A stretch of 64,000 nucleotides of DNA from a virus: IMG/VR virus record IMGVR_UViG_3300042261_002269, positions 62,001-126,000 of that record. One strand, written 5' to 3'. The notes beneath the pieces are model-generated. The model was not told where the DNA came from. It was given only the letters and a program-made list of their open reading frames with translations, and searched no databases. Position numbers and translations under genes: made by a program. Below, piece after piece: positions 1 through 8,839 of this stretch. How positions within the stretch are numbered: the stretch's first letter is position 1; every line of letters starts with the position of its first letter.

Positions 1-528
1 CTGAAAAGCTCTCAATTAATGAGCGATTATGACATTATGATCAAATTGTTAAAGTACTCAGAAGAAGAAGCAGAGAAAATGCTGGCCAGACTTAAGATTC
101 AGAAACTGGAAGATCTCAAACTGCAAATCATTGCTCAGAATCCAACCCTGTTGGGCGTAGGATTGCCAGGATCTGATGAAACCGAAGTCGGAACAGAACC
201 GACCGGACCCAGTCCTATGTTAGGCGGATCTATGGGAGCACCTCCAGGTGGACCTATGGGCGGGCCTATGGCAGCAGGACCTCCAATGGGGCCAGATATG
301 GGCGGGGCACCTCCAGGTGGACCAGAAATGGGTGGAGCACCTCCAGGAGGGCCACCTCCGATGGGCATGAGGAAATATATGGACGATGAAGAGGAAGAGG
401 ACGGCAGCAATGATATGTCTACAATTCCTGATGTTAATGAGGATGATGTCAAAAAATATGATCTAGAAATTAAAGATTATGCTCAAGAAATGGACGAAGA
501 AGAGATTGATGTATCAGAAGAAGATTAA
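1..528 (+). CDS. Probable portal protein (gp20-like), C-terminal end, truncated by window edge
   Basis: The frame is open from base 1; the first ATG is at 19, but nothing marks it as a true start. The segment with LLKYSEEEAEKMLARLKIQK resembles the acidic end of T4-type portal proteins (an 'LLK-S/T-EEE-E-M' pattern). It is followed by a Met/Gly/Pro-rich linker built from GGAPPGGPxMG units and a very acidic tail. Position just before protease, scaffold and capsid genes fits the T4 order 20-21-22-23. It could instead be a separate small Pro/Gly-rich head protein starting at 19. The stop overlaps the stop of the convergent gene. Confidence 0.5.
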   Translation: MKSSQLMSDYDIMIKLLKYSEEEAEKMLARLKIQKLEDLKLQIIAQNPTLLGVGLPGSDETEVGTEPTGPSPMLGGSMGAPPGGPMGGPMAAGPPMGPDMGGAPPGGPEMGGAPPGGPPPMGMRKYMDDEEEEDGSNDMSTIPDVNEDDVKKYDLEIKDYAQEMDEEEIDVSEED

Positions 529-1277
529 AAATTCTCAAATCGTTCTGTGTATTTTCTTTGACGATATGAACCGCCCCAGTAATGTTTGATATCTGGGGCT
601 TTTACTAATTTTGCCTTATTTTGCCTTGCTATTAAATACCATCCACGAAGTCCAGTGTCCCAATTGGTACGATTCCAAATATTATAAGGTTCTTCGTATG
701 GACCACAAACTTTATTAAATTCTTTAAGGTTTCTAATTTCACGATTCGGTTGAGCATGAAAACTAGTTGAAATTTTATCAATTCTCCAAATCGATCCAAA
801 AGGATGAATTGCATTATGAAAAGTAGTATGTGTTCCAGCCATCCAATAGCCTCTAAGTATTGCATCTTCTAAATTCTTCAGCCAAAGATCGCCTGTCATA
901 TTACAATCAGGCTCAATTAACGTAATAGTATGAAACTTATTCGCTTTGCACCATTCTAAAGCCCAATCAATGACATTTCCGTGATAAAGACGACGTTCTG
1001 TTTGAATAATAGCACCTCCAGTGCTTTCAATATAACTTCGTTGACTTTCAATAAAGTTTCTTTCGTCTTCACATTGAGGTTTCCAGCAAGATGCGGGATG
1101 ACATTCATAAGTACACCATCTTTCATATGAATCATCCCAAGAAGGATTGTTATCAATCATTAATAGCGGCTTATTGTAACAATATTTTTGTAAATCAGCA
1201 AAACATGGTTCAATCCAACCATAAGTGTGAAAAGAAATCACACAAATAATATTTTTAACTCTTTCTAATTTTAACAT
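525..1277 (-). CDS. Glycosyltransferase-like protein (GT-A/GT2 type)
   Basis: A 250-residue protein. The N-terminal 40 residues look like a GT-A beta strand set followed by IDNNPSW. An EPDCN motif at residues 122-126, after a hydrophobic strand (HTITLI), sits where GT-A enzymes have their DxD-type metal and sugar-nucleotide site. Many Trp and Cys residues follow. It would add a sugar to a virion or host component, but the acceptor is unknown. It lies on the strand opposite the head genes and overlaps the next minus-strand gene in a TAATG junction, so the two are probably co-transcribed. The family call rests on motif appearance only. Confidence 0.45.
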   Translation of the reverse strand: MLKLERVKNIICVISFHTYGWIEPCFADLQKYCYNKPLLMIDNNPSWDDSYERWCTYECHPASCWKPQCEDERNFIESQRSYIESTGGAIIQTERRLYHGNVIDWALEWCKANKFHTITLIEPDCNMTGDLWLKNLEDAILRGYWMAGTHTTFHNAIHPFGSIWRIDKISTSFHAQPNREIRNLKEFNKVCGPYEEPYNIWNRTNWDTGLRGWYLIARQNKAKLVKAPDIKHYWGGSYRQRKYTERFENF

Positions 1278-1630
1278 TAGTCCATTGGATTATGACCAGT
1301 ATCCGCAGTAGGTGGCTTTACTTCATCCCGTTCTCTTGGATGTCTTATATCTTGATTGTGAGGAGTATTTTTCTGTACTTTGCTTAATAAGAGCGAAACT
1401 TCTTCGTCTCCTCGTTGAGCGATTCCATTTAAAAATTCAATGGTTTCTGTGGGGTATTTGCTCATAACAACTTTAAAAAGTTCATCCCGAATATGATCGT
1501 GATCATCTGCATAATCGGTAGCTCCCATATCATCAGAATTTTCCAAGTCCTTATCTGAAAATTGAAATTTATCTTCTAGCCCACTTTCTATTAAGTTGCG
1601 TTTTTTGAGCCATTGTTGAAATAATGACAT
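1277..1630 (-). CDS. Hypothetical acidic protein
   Basis: 117 residues, first gene of a two-gene minus-strand unit with the glycosyltransferase-like gene. The N-terminus (MSLFQQWLKKRNLIESG) looks like a short amphipathic helix, followed by acidic, Asp-rich sequence and a polar C-terminus. An AAAGGGGATTCAG stretch just before the ATG can serve as ribosome binding site. No recognisable domain. Confidence 0.6.
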   Translation of the reverse strand: MSLFQQWLKKRNLIESGLEDKFQFSDKDLENSDDMGATDYADDHDHIRDELFKVVMSKYPTETIEFLNGIAQRGDEEVSLLLSKVQKNTPHNQDIRHPRERDEVKPPTADTGHNPMD

Positions 1631-1814
1631 CTGAATCCCCTTTAAAGTTGTTTCTATATATCTAATATTAGCGAATAGATAAACTATTTAGTAAGATTTT
1701 GTTTAAAATTACAACCAGCAGAGTATATAAAAATAACAAAAGCTGTAGTGCTAAGCAACAACATATTAAGGTTAGATGCCTACAAAGCAATAAACAATCG
1801 AGGAGTTATATATT
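1631..1814. promoter_or_regulatory. Divergent intergenic region
   Basis: 184 bases between divergently transcribed genes, very AT-rich, with several TATATA-like stretches on both strands. It must hold the promoters for both directions, but no single -35/-10 pair stands out. It ends with a clear GAGGAG ribosome binding site for the plus-strand gene. Confidence 0.35.
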
Positions 1815-3497
1815 ATGAGACGAAAACTCATTCAACAAGACGCCTTCGATAGAATTAAGCAAAATTCTGTTACTGTGGCAGAACGTGAATTAGTCGAGGC
1901 TGCACCAATTCTAGCAAAAACCCTGGAAACAAGCGATTTGGAGCTTCATTGCTTCACAGAAAACGCTGTTGTTTACAAGACAAAGGACGACAACTTTGTA
2001 CATGCTGGTTTTGATGTTAAGAAAGATCGTGTCAATTTTACTAACATCGAAGAATTAGTAATTGATGAATCAACTCGACAAAGCAAAATCAAGAGCCTGC
2101 TCTCTGAAATGATTGATGCTATTATTCAAGATGATTCCGCTAAAGCCGAAATTTTGTTTAATGAATATCTTGGCAATGTTCGTTGGAGTGATTATCGGGA
2201 AGCACGTAAATGCTGCTCCGAAAAACCCAAGAAGAAAACAAATTTAATGAAGGAAGCAAAAAAGGCAGGATTAGATGGAGTCTATTCTGTAGCTCAAAAC
2301 GTTCTAGAATATGTTGATTTTATGAAATTCGGTCCTACTTTGGCCGAATCAGAAATCAGAACCAATGATAAAGGTCAGGTTACTGATGTTAGCATCGGCA
2401 CTATTGAGGAACGCAATCGAAGCAGGATTCAACGTGCTGAATGGAGAGCACCTAATTTTGACCTTCATACCAATCGTGGAGAAGTAGCAAAGTTAACAGA
2501 AGATCAAGCTTTTTGTAAGGCTATTGCAAATCTGAAACGACAAAATAGCTTTTCTGATCCCCAAGGACTAGAAGAAGCTCTTGATAATGTTGTTAAAAAT
2601 TGGCCACAGTTGATCTATGTCACAGAAAATGAACTTTCTCAACTTATTAAGGAATCTTTGGAAGCTGTAGATGCAACTAACTATGATGATCAAACATGCG
2701 AATTTATGGCAGAAGGTATTCTCCGTAAAGCATGCTCTGCTTATCAAGAAAAAGTCGCTCAAATCCTACACTTAGCCAATGCTAAGCTTAGCAACGAAGA
2801 TGCTTATCTAGAATTTCAAAATGTTGTTGAACAATTCTATCCAGCTTTGGATGAAAAGTTCGGCCTTGAAAGAAAAGCTTTTGTTGATTTGTATGAATCA
2901 TTAGAAGCTATCTCTAAAAATTCTAAAGATAATGCCGTCAAACAATATGCTAATGCATATCTCGGTGAATTGGCTGATATCCTTAATGGACATGTAAACC
3001 CAGATCTCGCCGTTGCTGAAGAAGCTGCTAATTGGCTGTCCGAATTGGTCGAAGCCAATGTGCAAGGTGCTGGCAAGTGGAATGTCTCCAATAAACCACA
3101 CCAAACAGTTTCTGGCGATCATCCCAATATGGCCAAATTAGCTCAGGTTGATGGCACTCCCGCCAAACATAATGGCGATTGGGGAGCCGAACTTCCTAGT
3201 GTTAATGATGATGGCGGATATAAAGCTGGTGGCGTTAAATCAGCAGCCGCTGGAAAAAGCTGGGGTCAAGAAGGTGGCAGTGAAGTATTCCCGAAATTAA
3301 AGAATCCATACGTGCCCAAGCCCTTCGGTGATTACACCATGAAAGGCGAAAAAGGCGTCGATAAAGATTCTAAGGGACAATTCGGTGCTACTTGGAAGTC
3401 CAAGGACACTTATCCTTCCTTACAGAACCCCTATGTTCCTAAGGAAGCTGGTAAGAGTTACAAAATGAAAGAGAAAGATTTAGTAGTCGATAAATAA
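1815..3497 (+). CDS. Putative head or internal virion protein with NPYVPK repeats
   Basis: 560 residues, not matched to a known family. The first 400 residues look helical and charged; the last ~120 are Gly/Lys-rich and low in complexity. Two copies of an NPYVPK motif are each followed by a YKMK/YTMK-type sequence, an internal duplication about 50 residues apart. The place between portal and protease is where T4 keeps prohead core genes (67, 68), so a head-core or packaged internal protein is the simplest inference. A GAGGAG ribosome binding site lies 9-14 bases before the ATG. Confidence 0.55.
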   Translation: MRRKLIQQDAFDRIKQNSVTVAERELVEAAPILAKTLETSDLELHCFTENAVVYKTKDDNFVHAGFDVKKDRVNFTNIEELVIDESTRQSKIKSLLSEMIDAIIQDDSAKAEILFNEYLGNVRWSDYREARKCCSEKPKKKTNLMKEAKKAGLDGVYSVAQNVLEYVDFMKFGPTLAESEIRTNDKGQVTDVSIGTIEERNRSRIQRAEWRAPNFDLHTNRGEVAKLTEDQAFCKAIANLKRQNSFSDPQGLEEALDNVVKNWPQLIYVTENELSQLIKESLEAVDATNYDDQTCEFMAEGILRKACSAYQEKVAQILHLANAKLSNEDAYLEFQNVVEQFYPALDEKFGLERKAFVDLYESLEAISKNSKDNAVKQYANAYLGELADILNGHVNPDLAVAEEAANWLSELVEANVQGAGKWNVSNKPHQTVSGDHPNMAKLAQVDGTPAKHNGDWGAELPSVNDDGGYKAGGVKSAAAGKSWGQEGGSEVFPKLKNPYVPKPFGDYTMKGEKGVDKDSKGQFGATWKSKDTYPSLQNPYVPKEAGKSYKMKEKDLVVDK

Positions 3498-3517
3498 CTT
3501 CATTAAGGAGCAACAAC

Positions 3518-4198
3518 ATGGATCAAATGTTATTAATAGATTGTTGTTTAGGCTCTGGCTTTAATGAATTACAATTAAGCGAGTCCACCCACTCAGGTGG
3601 GCTCGTTAAATTCCGTGGTAAATTCCAAGAAGCCGAAGCTGTTAACAAAAATAAACGCATGTATCCGTTTGATGTTCTTAGTGAAAACGTTGAACGTCTT
3701 AATGAAGCTATTGCCGAACGAAGACTAATCGGTGAACTAGATCATCCAACTGATAGTATTATCCACTTCGCCAATGCCTCACATATTGTTACCAAACTAT
3801 GGTGGGATGGAAACATCCTTATGGGCGAAGGAGAAATTCTCAATACACCCCACGGTAAAGTTCTTAAAGCTCTTATCGAGGATAATGTTAGAGTAGGCAT
3901 TTCTTCCAGAGGTGTAGGAAATGGTAAGGTTAATGAGGACGGCATCCTCGTTATTGGTGAATCTTATAGATTAATTACCTTTGACGCTGTTGCTGATCCG
4001 AGTACGTTTGCCGCATTTCAAGATAAGGTTGTTTCGAAACCTAAAAGAGAAAGCGTAAATTTCTCTAAAATTCAGCCACTTTCTTCTGCTAAAAATGAAT
4101 CTAGCAGCATACATAAAGTTAATAAAGAGGCATTGATCGCTTGCTTGGGCGGCTTTGTAAGATCTAAAACTCAGAATTATAAATCGAGGTTGCAATAA
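3518..4198 (+). CDS. 21: Prohead core protein protease (T4 gp21-like, family S77)
   Basis: 226 residues. It carries the landmarks of T4-type prohead proteases: GELDHP at 72-77 (containing the putative catalytic His), GISSRG at 127-132 (putative catalytic Ser) and DAVADPS at 156-162. The enzyme matures the prohead by cleaving scaffold and capsid proteins and itself. The last ~60 residues are basic and poorly conserved, as expected of a self-cleaved tail. It ends in a TAATG overlap with the scaffold gene, so the two are translationally coupled. Family call is firm; catalytic residues are assigned by analogy. Confidence 0.9.
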   Translation: MDQMLLIDCCLGSGFNELQLSESTHSGGLVKFRGKFQEAEAVNKNKRMYPFDVLSENVERLNEAIAERRLIGELDHPTDSIIHFANASHIVTKLWWDGNILMGEGEILNTPHGKVLKALIEDNVRVGISSRGVGNGKVNEDGILVIGESYRLITFDAVADPSTFAAFQDKVVSKPKRESVNFSKIQPLSSAKNESSSIHKVNKEALIACLGGFVRSKTQNYKSRLQ

Positions 4199-5091
4199 TG
4201 GATAAAATCATTGAATCACTAAAGAAGATTCTTCCTGAAGAACAGGTTGGCGAAGTAGCTAGTGCAGTTGAAACTATGGTTGCTGAACAAGTTGAGGAAC
4301 TTGAAGCAGAATTTCAAGCTAAATTGAATGAAGCTTATGAGCAAATCACAGAAGAGAAAACGGCTAATGAAGCCATTGCTGAACAGGGGTATCAACAGGC
4401 TTATGAAATTATTGCCTCTCTTATGAACCGTCTTGATGAGCAACGTGAAGAATTAGAACACGCTCTAGAAGAAGGTTTTGAAGAGGCTTACCAAGAACTC
4501 CAAAAAGAAAAAGGTAAAAACGAAAATATCGAAGTCGAACTCTATGAAGAATTCGATAGCAAACTTAAGAATATGAAAGACTTCATCGTTGATAAAGTTG
4601 ATCAATTCTTAAATCTACAAGAATCCGAAATCTATGAACACGCTAAACGTGATGTTCTTAGTGACCCCCAACTCGCTGAACAGCGTGTTGTTGTCGAAAA
4701 AATGGCTGAACTACTCTCTCGATACGTAGAAGGTGATCAGCTATCTCAAGTTGCTACTTCTCGCTTAGAAGAAACAAATAAACAACTTGAACAACTTAAA
4801 GGTCAATTACGTATCGTGGAAGCCCGTAATGTTAAATTGTCTGCCCAAAATAACAAACTCAATGAGCAAGTTAAAGAAGCAAGCCAATTACTCACAGAAG
4901 CTTCTCAACTGAAAAAGCAAGAAAGAGAAAGTAAAGTAAAGAATGCAAGCGGGCGTGGTCAAAGAGTTGTTGCTGAGCAAATTATTGCTGAGTATGCAAC
5001 TGATCCATCGAGCAGCAGCAAAAATCCTCCAAAGGGCGAGGACGAACCGCTGAACGATCTGTTGGTTCTTTCAGGTATTGTACAAAGCTAA
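4198..5091 (+). CDS. 22: Prohead core scaffold protein (T4 gp22-like)
   Basis: 297 residues, almost wholly coiled coil, rich in Glu, Gln, Lys and Ala, with heptad patterns through about residue 240 and a polar, Ser-rich C-terminus. Identification rests on composition plus position between gp21-like and gp23-like genes. T4 gp22 forms the inner core on which the capsid assembles and is then degraded by gp21. The start overlaps the protease stop. Confidence 0.8.
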   Translation: MDKIIESLKKILPEEQVGEVASAVETMVAEQVEELEAEFQAKLNEAYEQITEEKTANEAIAEQGYQQAYEIIASLMNRLDEQREELEHALEEGFEEAYQELQKEKGKNENIEVELYEEFDSKLKNMKDFIVDKVDQFLNLQESEIYEHAKRDVLSDPQLAEQRVVVEKMAELLSRYVEGDQLSQVATSRLEETNKQLEQLKGQLRIVEARNVKLSAQNNKLNEQVKEASQLLTEASQLKKQERESKVKNASGRGQRVVAEQIIAEYATDPSSSSKNPPKGEDEPLNDLLVLSGIVQS

Positions 5092-5111
5092 TTGAATAAG
5101 AGGTAATTAAT

Positions 5112-6560
5112 ATGGTAAATTCACGCTTTCTAAACGAAGCACGAGAAATCGAAACAAAATGGTCTAAGCCTCTTTCCAATGGCAAATCTTTGCTCGACGG
5201 TATTAAGGATCGTTATGAACGAGCCACTACCGCTGTCATGTTGGAAAATCAGAGACTTATGAACGAAGCTATGACCGATACTGGAGATATTGCTCAATTC
5301 AAAAGAATTAGCATTCCTCTAGTTCGTCGTATCTATCCACAACTTATCGCTAACAAAATCGTAAGCGTTCAACCGTTGCTCGGCCCAACCGGCTTGGTCT
5401 ACTACTTGCGATTCCGCTACTCAAGCAATAAAGGTGCTATGCGTGGTGCTGACCTAAACAGCGGCTACCCCACAGATGATGCCACCTCATTGCAACAGCT
5501 AGCTAGCGGTGATGGAAATCTAGAAATCTATTACACATCACAGTTCGTTCAGAATGAGACCTCCTCAACTGACGCCGGTGCTGATGTAACCTCCGTTTTC
5601 GCACCACTAGAGCACACACCAGTCCTTGCTGGTACTCTTACTGGTACAATCTACGATGGCTCAGTCGCCGTTCAAACCTTCGTAGTTGCTGAAGCCGGAA
5701 CCTTCACCTTCAGTGATATTGGAACCCCAGCACCAAAGTGTACTGGCGGATCTATTGATACTGTGACCGGTGAACTAACCCTAACGTGGAATGGGGCTCC
5801 AGGTGCTAATCATGTTGTTATGTCCTATGAATATAACATGGAATGCAACCAGGATCTTCCTGAAGTCAACTTGCTCGTTGAATCAGAAGAAATCGCCGCC
5901 AAAACCCGTAAACTCAAGGCAGTTTGGTCCTATGAAGCTCAACAAGATCTTCGTAGCCAACATAACTTGGACGCTGAAGCTGAACTAACAGCAGTTCTCG
6001 CCCAAGAAATTAACCTTGAAATCGACCGTGAAGTTCTTACCGATCTTCGCAACAATGCTGGTACTGTAGCCGTTTGGGACTTTAATACAGCCCTCGGTGA
6101 TACCATTAAGGAAAAGTATGAAAGCCTCTATGTGAAAGTCGTTGAAGTTAGCAACGTCGTTCACCGTAAAACCCTCCGTGGTGGTTGTAACTGGCTAGTT
6201 ACTTCCCCCGAAGTTGCCTCAGTATTTGAGACAGCTACGGCTGGTTTTGCACCGGCTCCTTCGGAAACATTCACGAGTTCTTTGGGTATCCAATATGTTG
6301 GAACGATCAACAACAGATGGAGACTATATAAGGACCCATTGTTCCCACAAGGACAGATCCTCATGGGTTATAAGGGTGATAGCTATATGGATAGTGGATA
6401 CTTCTACTGCCCATACGTACCCCTAACACAGACCCCAGTTGTGTTAGATCCAGAGAGTTTTTGTCCCCGCAAAGGCATACTTACGAGATATGGAAAGAAG
6501 TTGTTACGTGAAGGGGCAAAATTTTACGCACGCATGAGTATAGCAAATTTCATCGTGTAG
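5112..6560 (+). CDS. 23: Major capsid protein (T4 gp23-like, HK97 fold)
   Basis: 482 residues. The region after residue ~250 (PEVNLLVESEEIAAKTRKL, then WSYEAQQDLRSQHNLDAEAE and REVLTDL) matches the conserved core of T4 gp23-type capsid proteins. Residues ~155-245 form a beta-rich, Thr/Gly-rich insertion (GTIYDG, GTFTFSD, GSIDTVTGELTLTW) placed where T4-type capsid proteins carry variable surface domains. The C-terminus (RKGILTRYGKKLLREGAKFY) is also typical. An AAGAGG ribosome binding site precedes the ATG and a strong terminator follows the gene. Confidence 0.93.
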   Translation: MVNSRFLNEAREIETKWSKPLSNGKSLLDGIKDRYERATTAVMLENQRLMNEAMTDTGDIAQFKRISIPLVRRIYPQLIANKIVSVQPLLGPTGLVYYLRFRYSSNKGAMRGADLNSGYPTDDATSLQQLASGDGNLEIYYTSQFVQNETSSTDAGADVTSVFAPLEHTPVLAGTLTGTIYDGSVAVQTFVVAEAGTFTFSDIGTPAPKCTGGSIDTVTGELTLTWNGAPGANHVVMSYEYNMECNQDLPEVNLLVESEEIAAKTRKLKAVWSYEAQQDLRSQHNLDAEAELTAVLAQEINLEIDREVLTDLRNNAGTVAVWDFNTALGDTIKEKYESLYVKVVEVSNVVHRKTLRGGCNWLVTSPEVASVFETATAGFAPAPSETFTSSLGIQYVGTINNRWRLYKDPLFPQGQILMGYKGDSYMDSGYFYCPYVPLTQTPVVLDPESFCPRKGILTRYGKKLLREGAKFYARMSIANFIV

Positions 6561-6598
6561 CGTAAATCCTTACTAGTTAAGGACTTAAGACAAACAGA

Positions 6599-6626
6599 AA
6601 GCCCGCAGAAATGCGGGCTTTTTTAT
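6599..6626 (+). terminator. Rho-independent terminator after the capsid gene
   Basis: A perfect nine-base stem (AAGCCCGCA / TGCGGGCTT) with a GAAA tetraloop is followed by a T-run. It closes the head operon. Confidence 0.9.
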
Positions 6627-6649
6627 TTTATAATTTTCTGCCTTTTCTA

Positions 6650-6678
6650 TTGTATTTTGATTAGTAATGTACTATATT
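6650..6678 (+). promoter_or_regulatory. Possible sigma70-like promoter for the accessory operon
   Basis: TTGTAT and TATATT are separated by 17 bases, directly downstream of the capsid terminator and upstream of the first accessory gene. The -35 match is weak (3 of 6); the -10 is 5 of 6. Confidence 0.3.
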
Positions 6679-6707
6679 AATATAACTTTCAATTAAAGGA
6701 AATATTT

Positions 6708-7481
6708 ATGAGTGAAAGTACATCTAATATGAAATATGTCAGAAGGCATTATCACAAGTCAGATAAAGCAGGAGTAGTTTATTGTTGTTCATCTTATGAA
6801 CTTAAAGCATGTTTAATGCTTGATGAAAATAATGATGTCGCATTTTATGAAACACAAATTCATTTTGAAATTAATGGAAACAAACGAATTATTGATTTTA
6901 TTGTGTATTTTAAAAATGGAACAAAGAAGATTATCGAGGTGAAACCTGTTCGTCGTCTTGGACAATTTTCAGAACAAATTGAAGACAATCGGCAATATGC
7001 TTTAGATCATGGTTATGATTTTATTATTTGGACAGAAACAGATCTTGGTTTTAAGAATGAATATTATGCTAAAAAATGGGCAGATAAATATATCAGTGAA
7101 CTTGTAGGTGTAGATTATGTTGCATATCGCAAAGAAATGGACTCAAAACGATCCAAAAAATATTATCACAAACACATAGCCACCGACAAAATTTTGGTCG
7201 AGTGTCAATTCTGTAATTGCACTCACGAAGCCCTTCGATTAACTCATGACAAAAATGTTGCCAAAAATGGCCGATACATTTGTGAGTGGGAAGGTGGTCA
7301 CATTGGCGGCAGTAAACCTAAACCAAAGAAAATTGATCCACTTGCAGAACAAGGGTTGAAAAAATGTAATACTTGTGGTAGAGTACTTTCTTTGGATGCT
7401 TTTAGTGTCAAAAAATGTATTTGCAAAGAATGTAGAGCGAAGATTTACAAGGGAAAATATCAACAGAAAAAAGGAATCTAA
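6708..7481 (+). CDS. PD-(D/E)XK nuclease (TnsA / T4 gp4-like) fused to zinc-binding domains
   Basis: 257 residues. The N-terminal ~125 residues have the order of a PD-(D/E)XK nuclease: SSYELK (Glu31), a beta strand with IIDF (Asp63), then EVKP (Glu77, Lys79). This arrangement, including 'YE-K ... DF ... EVKP', is shared by TnsA-like nucleases and myoviral gp4 head-completion proteins. The C-terminal half adds a CxxCxC segment near 165 and a CNTC...CICKEC ribbon near 225-245, as found in phage HNH/NUMOD-type proteins. It may trim packaged DNA ends (gp4-like) or act as a mobile nuclease. It is the first gene after the head operon and has a GGAAATATTT upstream. Confidence 0.6.
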   Translation: MSESTSNMKYVRRHYHKSDKAGVVYCCSSYELKACLMLDENNDVAFYETQIHFEINGNKRIIDFIVYFKNGTKKIIEVKPVRRLGQFSEQIEDNRQYALDHGYDFIIWTETDLGFKNEYYAKKWADKYISELVGVDYVAYRKEMDSKRSKKYYHKHIATDKILVECQFCNCTHEALRLTHDKNVAKNGRYICEWEGGHIGGSKPKPKKIDPLAEQGLKKCNTCGRVLSLDAFSVKKCICKECRAKIYKGKYQQKKGI

Positions 7482-7482
7482 G

Positions 7483-7902
7483 ATGGAAGAAAAAAGAATG
7501 TTAGATGAGTTGAAACAGGTTATTGCTCAAGCTGAAGCAGAGCAATGGAATGAATTTCGTGTCCATGACGCAGTAAATGGACTTGTAACAGAATATGATT
7601 ATTACGATGGTTCTTTTGAATGCTCACTATTTTCTGAAATTGAAAAACTGATCGAGCAATTTCCAGGCATTCAATTTTTAGATGCAACATTAAAGGGAAC
7701 ACTTGCTGAAGTGACATTCACATCAAAATGTAAAAATTCACTTAAAGCCCTGATTTCCTGTGAAAGTAGTAGTCCAGTTTGGACTACCATACATTGCTTT
7801 GATCATAAAAAATTCGAATATATCACAATGTTTGAATTAGAAGATTTAGACAAATATGTTTTAGCATTAAAATCGGCACTGTCAAAAATTACTAAAAATT
7901 AA
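7483..7902 (+). CDS. Hypothetical protein, FPGIQFL family
   Basis: 139 residues starting at the ATG right after the nuclease stop. It shares an FPGIQFL motif, a following beta-rich region and a C-terminal 'LDKYVLALKSAL' helix with the gene at 9530, so the two are paralogues. No known domain. Longer starts inside the nuclease gene were rejected. Confidence 0.65.
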   Translation: MEEKRMLDELKQVIAQAEAEQWNEFRVHDAVNGLVTEYDYYDGSFECSLFSEIEKLIEQFPGIQFLDATLKGTLAEVTFTSKCKNSLKALISCESSSPVWTTIHCFDHKKFEYITMFELEDLDKYVLALKSALSKITKN

Positions 7903-7935
7903 ATTTCAATCCAAAATTATAGAAAGGGATGACAT

Positions 7936-8268
7936 ATGGCTCACCCATGTTTAGTTTGCAAAAAACTGACCGATAAATGTCCCCCATCACCGTTTCTACC
8001 ATATTCAGGATGGAGATGTGAAGAATGTCAAAAAGCACATCGTATTCCTTATAACGATCTTCTAGGAATACTTTGGAGCGACGGTAAGGCAAATAATTAT
8101 AATGAAGCATTACAAATATTTCGAAAATGGTGGAAAGGTAGTGATGGCAATGGGCCTGACAATGGCGTAGAATATGCAGAAAAATACTGGTTGCCTACAA
8201 TGGAGTTTTTCCACAAAACAAAGGAAGAGGCATTTCAGGATGCTCGTGACCGTTTTAAGTATAAATAA
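7936..8268 (+). CDS. Cys-rich hypothetical protein
   Basis: 110 residues. CLVCKKLTDKC near the N-terminus and CEEC near residue 33 form a probable zinc ribbon; the rest is polar with several Trp residues. An AAAGGGATGAC ribosome binding site precedes the ATG. Function unknown. Confidence 0.65.
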   Translation: MAHPCLVCKKLTDKCPPSPFLPYSGWRCEECQKAHRIPYNDLLGILWSDGKANNYNEALQIFRKWWKGSDGNGPDNGVEYAEKYWLPTMEFFHKTKEEAFQDARDRFKYK

Positions 8269-8282
8269 GGCTAGGACGAAAA

Positions 8283-8462
8283 GTGGGAACTAAATTGAGA
8301 ATATGCCCTGAATGTGGTCACAAAACAAGAATTGGAATGTCAAAGAAAATATGTAAATCTTGTCGAATACAAAAACAGAACAAAATTAGACAAGAACCTG
8401 TTCTTGAACCTAAAGATGATTTAATTCCACCATGGATTGATTTGAAAGGAACTCCAGAATGA
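8283..8462 (+). CDS. Small zinc-ribbon protein (GTG start)
   Basis: 59 residues from a GTG preceded by AGGACGAAAA. It has a CPECGHKT and a CKSC pair spaced as a zinc ribbon. The stop overlaps the next ATG, supporting real translation. Confidence 0.5.
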   Translation: MGTKLRICPECGHKTRIGMSKKICKSCRIQKQNKIRQEPVLEPKDDLIPPWIDLKGTPE

Positions 8463-8818
8463 ATGCTAGACGCAATAGTCCTTGTCCGTGTGGTAGCGGC
8501 AGGAAATTTAAGGTTTGTTGTTTAAGAAACCCACAAAACGAGGCAATGGGAGATTTTTCACATGGATGTTTGTTATGTAACGGGCCATCTGCAATGCCTT
8601 CTGTTTATGTTCCTAGAGAGGATGATTACAAACGTTTAGGTGTTAGCGAAGATGATTGCAAACGTTTAGATGCAACCAATAAATTCAGAGTATTTGTCTA
8701 TACATTGTGTTATGATTGTAATACATTGCCAAATAGAGATGATTTGATTGATCAGAAAGTACTGAATAATCAAGTTCCATATACAGACATCGCAAGAGAC
8801 TCTATGAACATGAGATAA
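8459..8818 (+). CDS. SEC-C motif zinc-binding protein
   Basis: 119 residues. The N-terminus contains the SEC-C signature SPCPCGSGRKFKVCC (C-x-C-x(8)-CC here), the zinc site found at the end of SecA and in many small proteins. Further Cys pairs (CLLC, CYDC) suggest more metal sites. A DDYKRLGVSE / DDCKRLDATN internal duplication lies near residues 55-72. Role unknown. Confidence 0.65.
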   Translation: MNARRNSPCPCGSGRKFKVCCLRNPQNEAMGDFSHGCLLCNGPSAMPSVYVPREDDYKRLGVSEDDCKRLDATNKFRVFVYTLCYDCNTLPNRDDLIDQKVLNNQVPYTDIARDSMNMR

Positions 8819-8839
8819 ATTGATGAAGGAAGGATTTAA

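Noticed and set aside
8260-8267. TATAAATA, identical to the T4 late promoter core
   Set aside because: It is formed by the last codons of the upstream gene (Tyr-Lys-stop) and no similar element precedes the head or other genes here.
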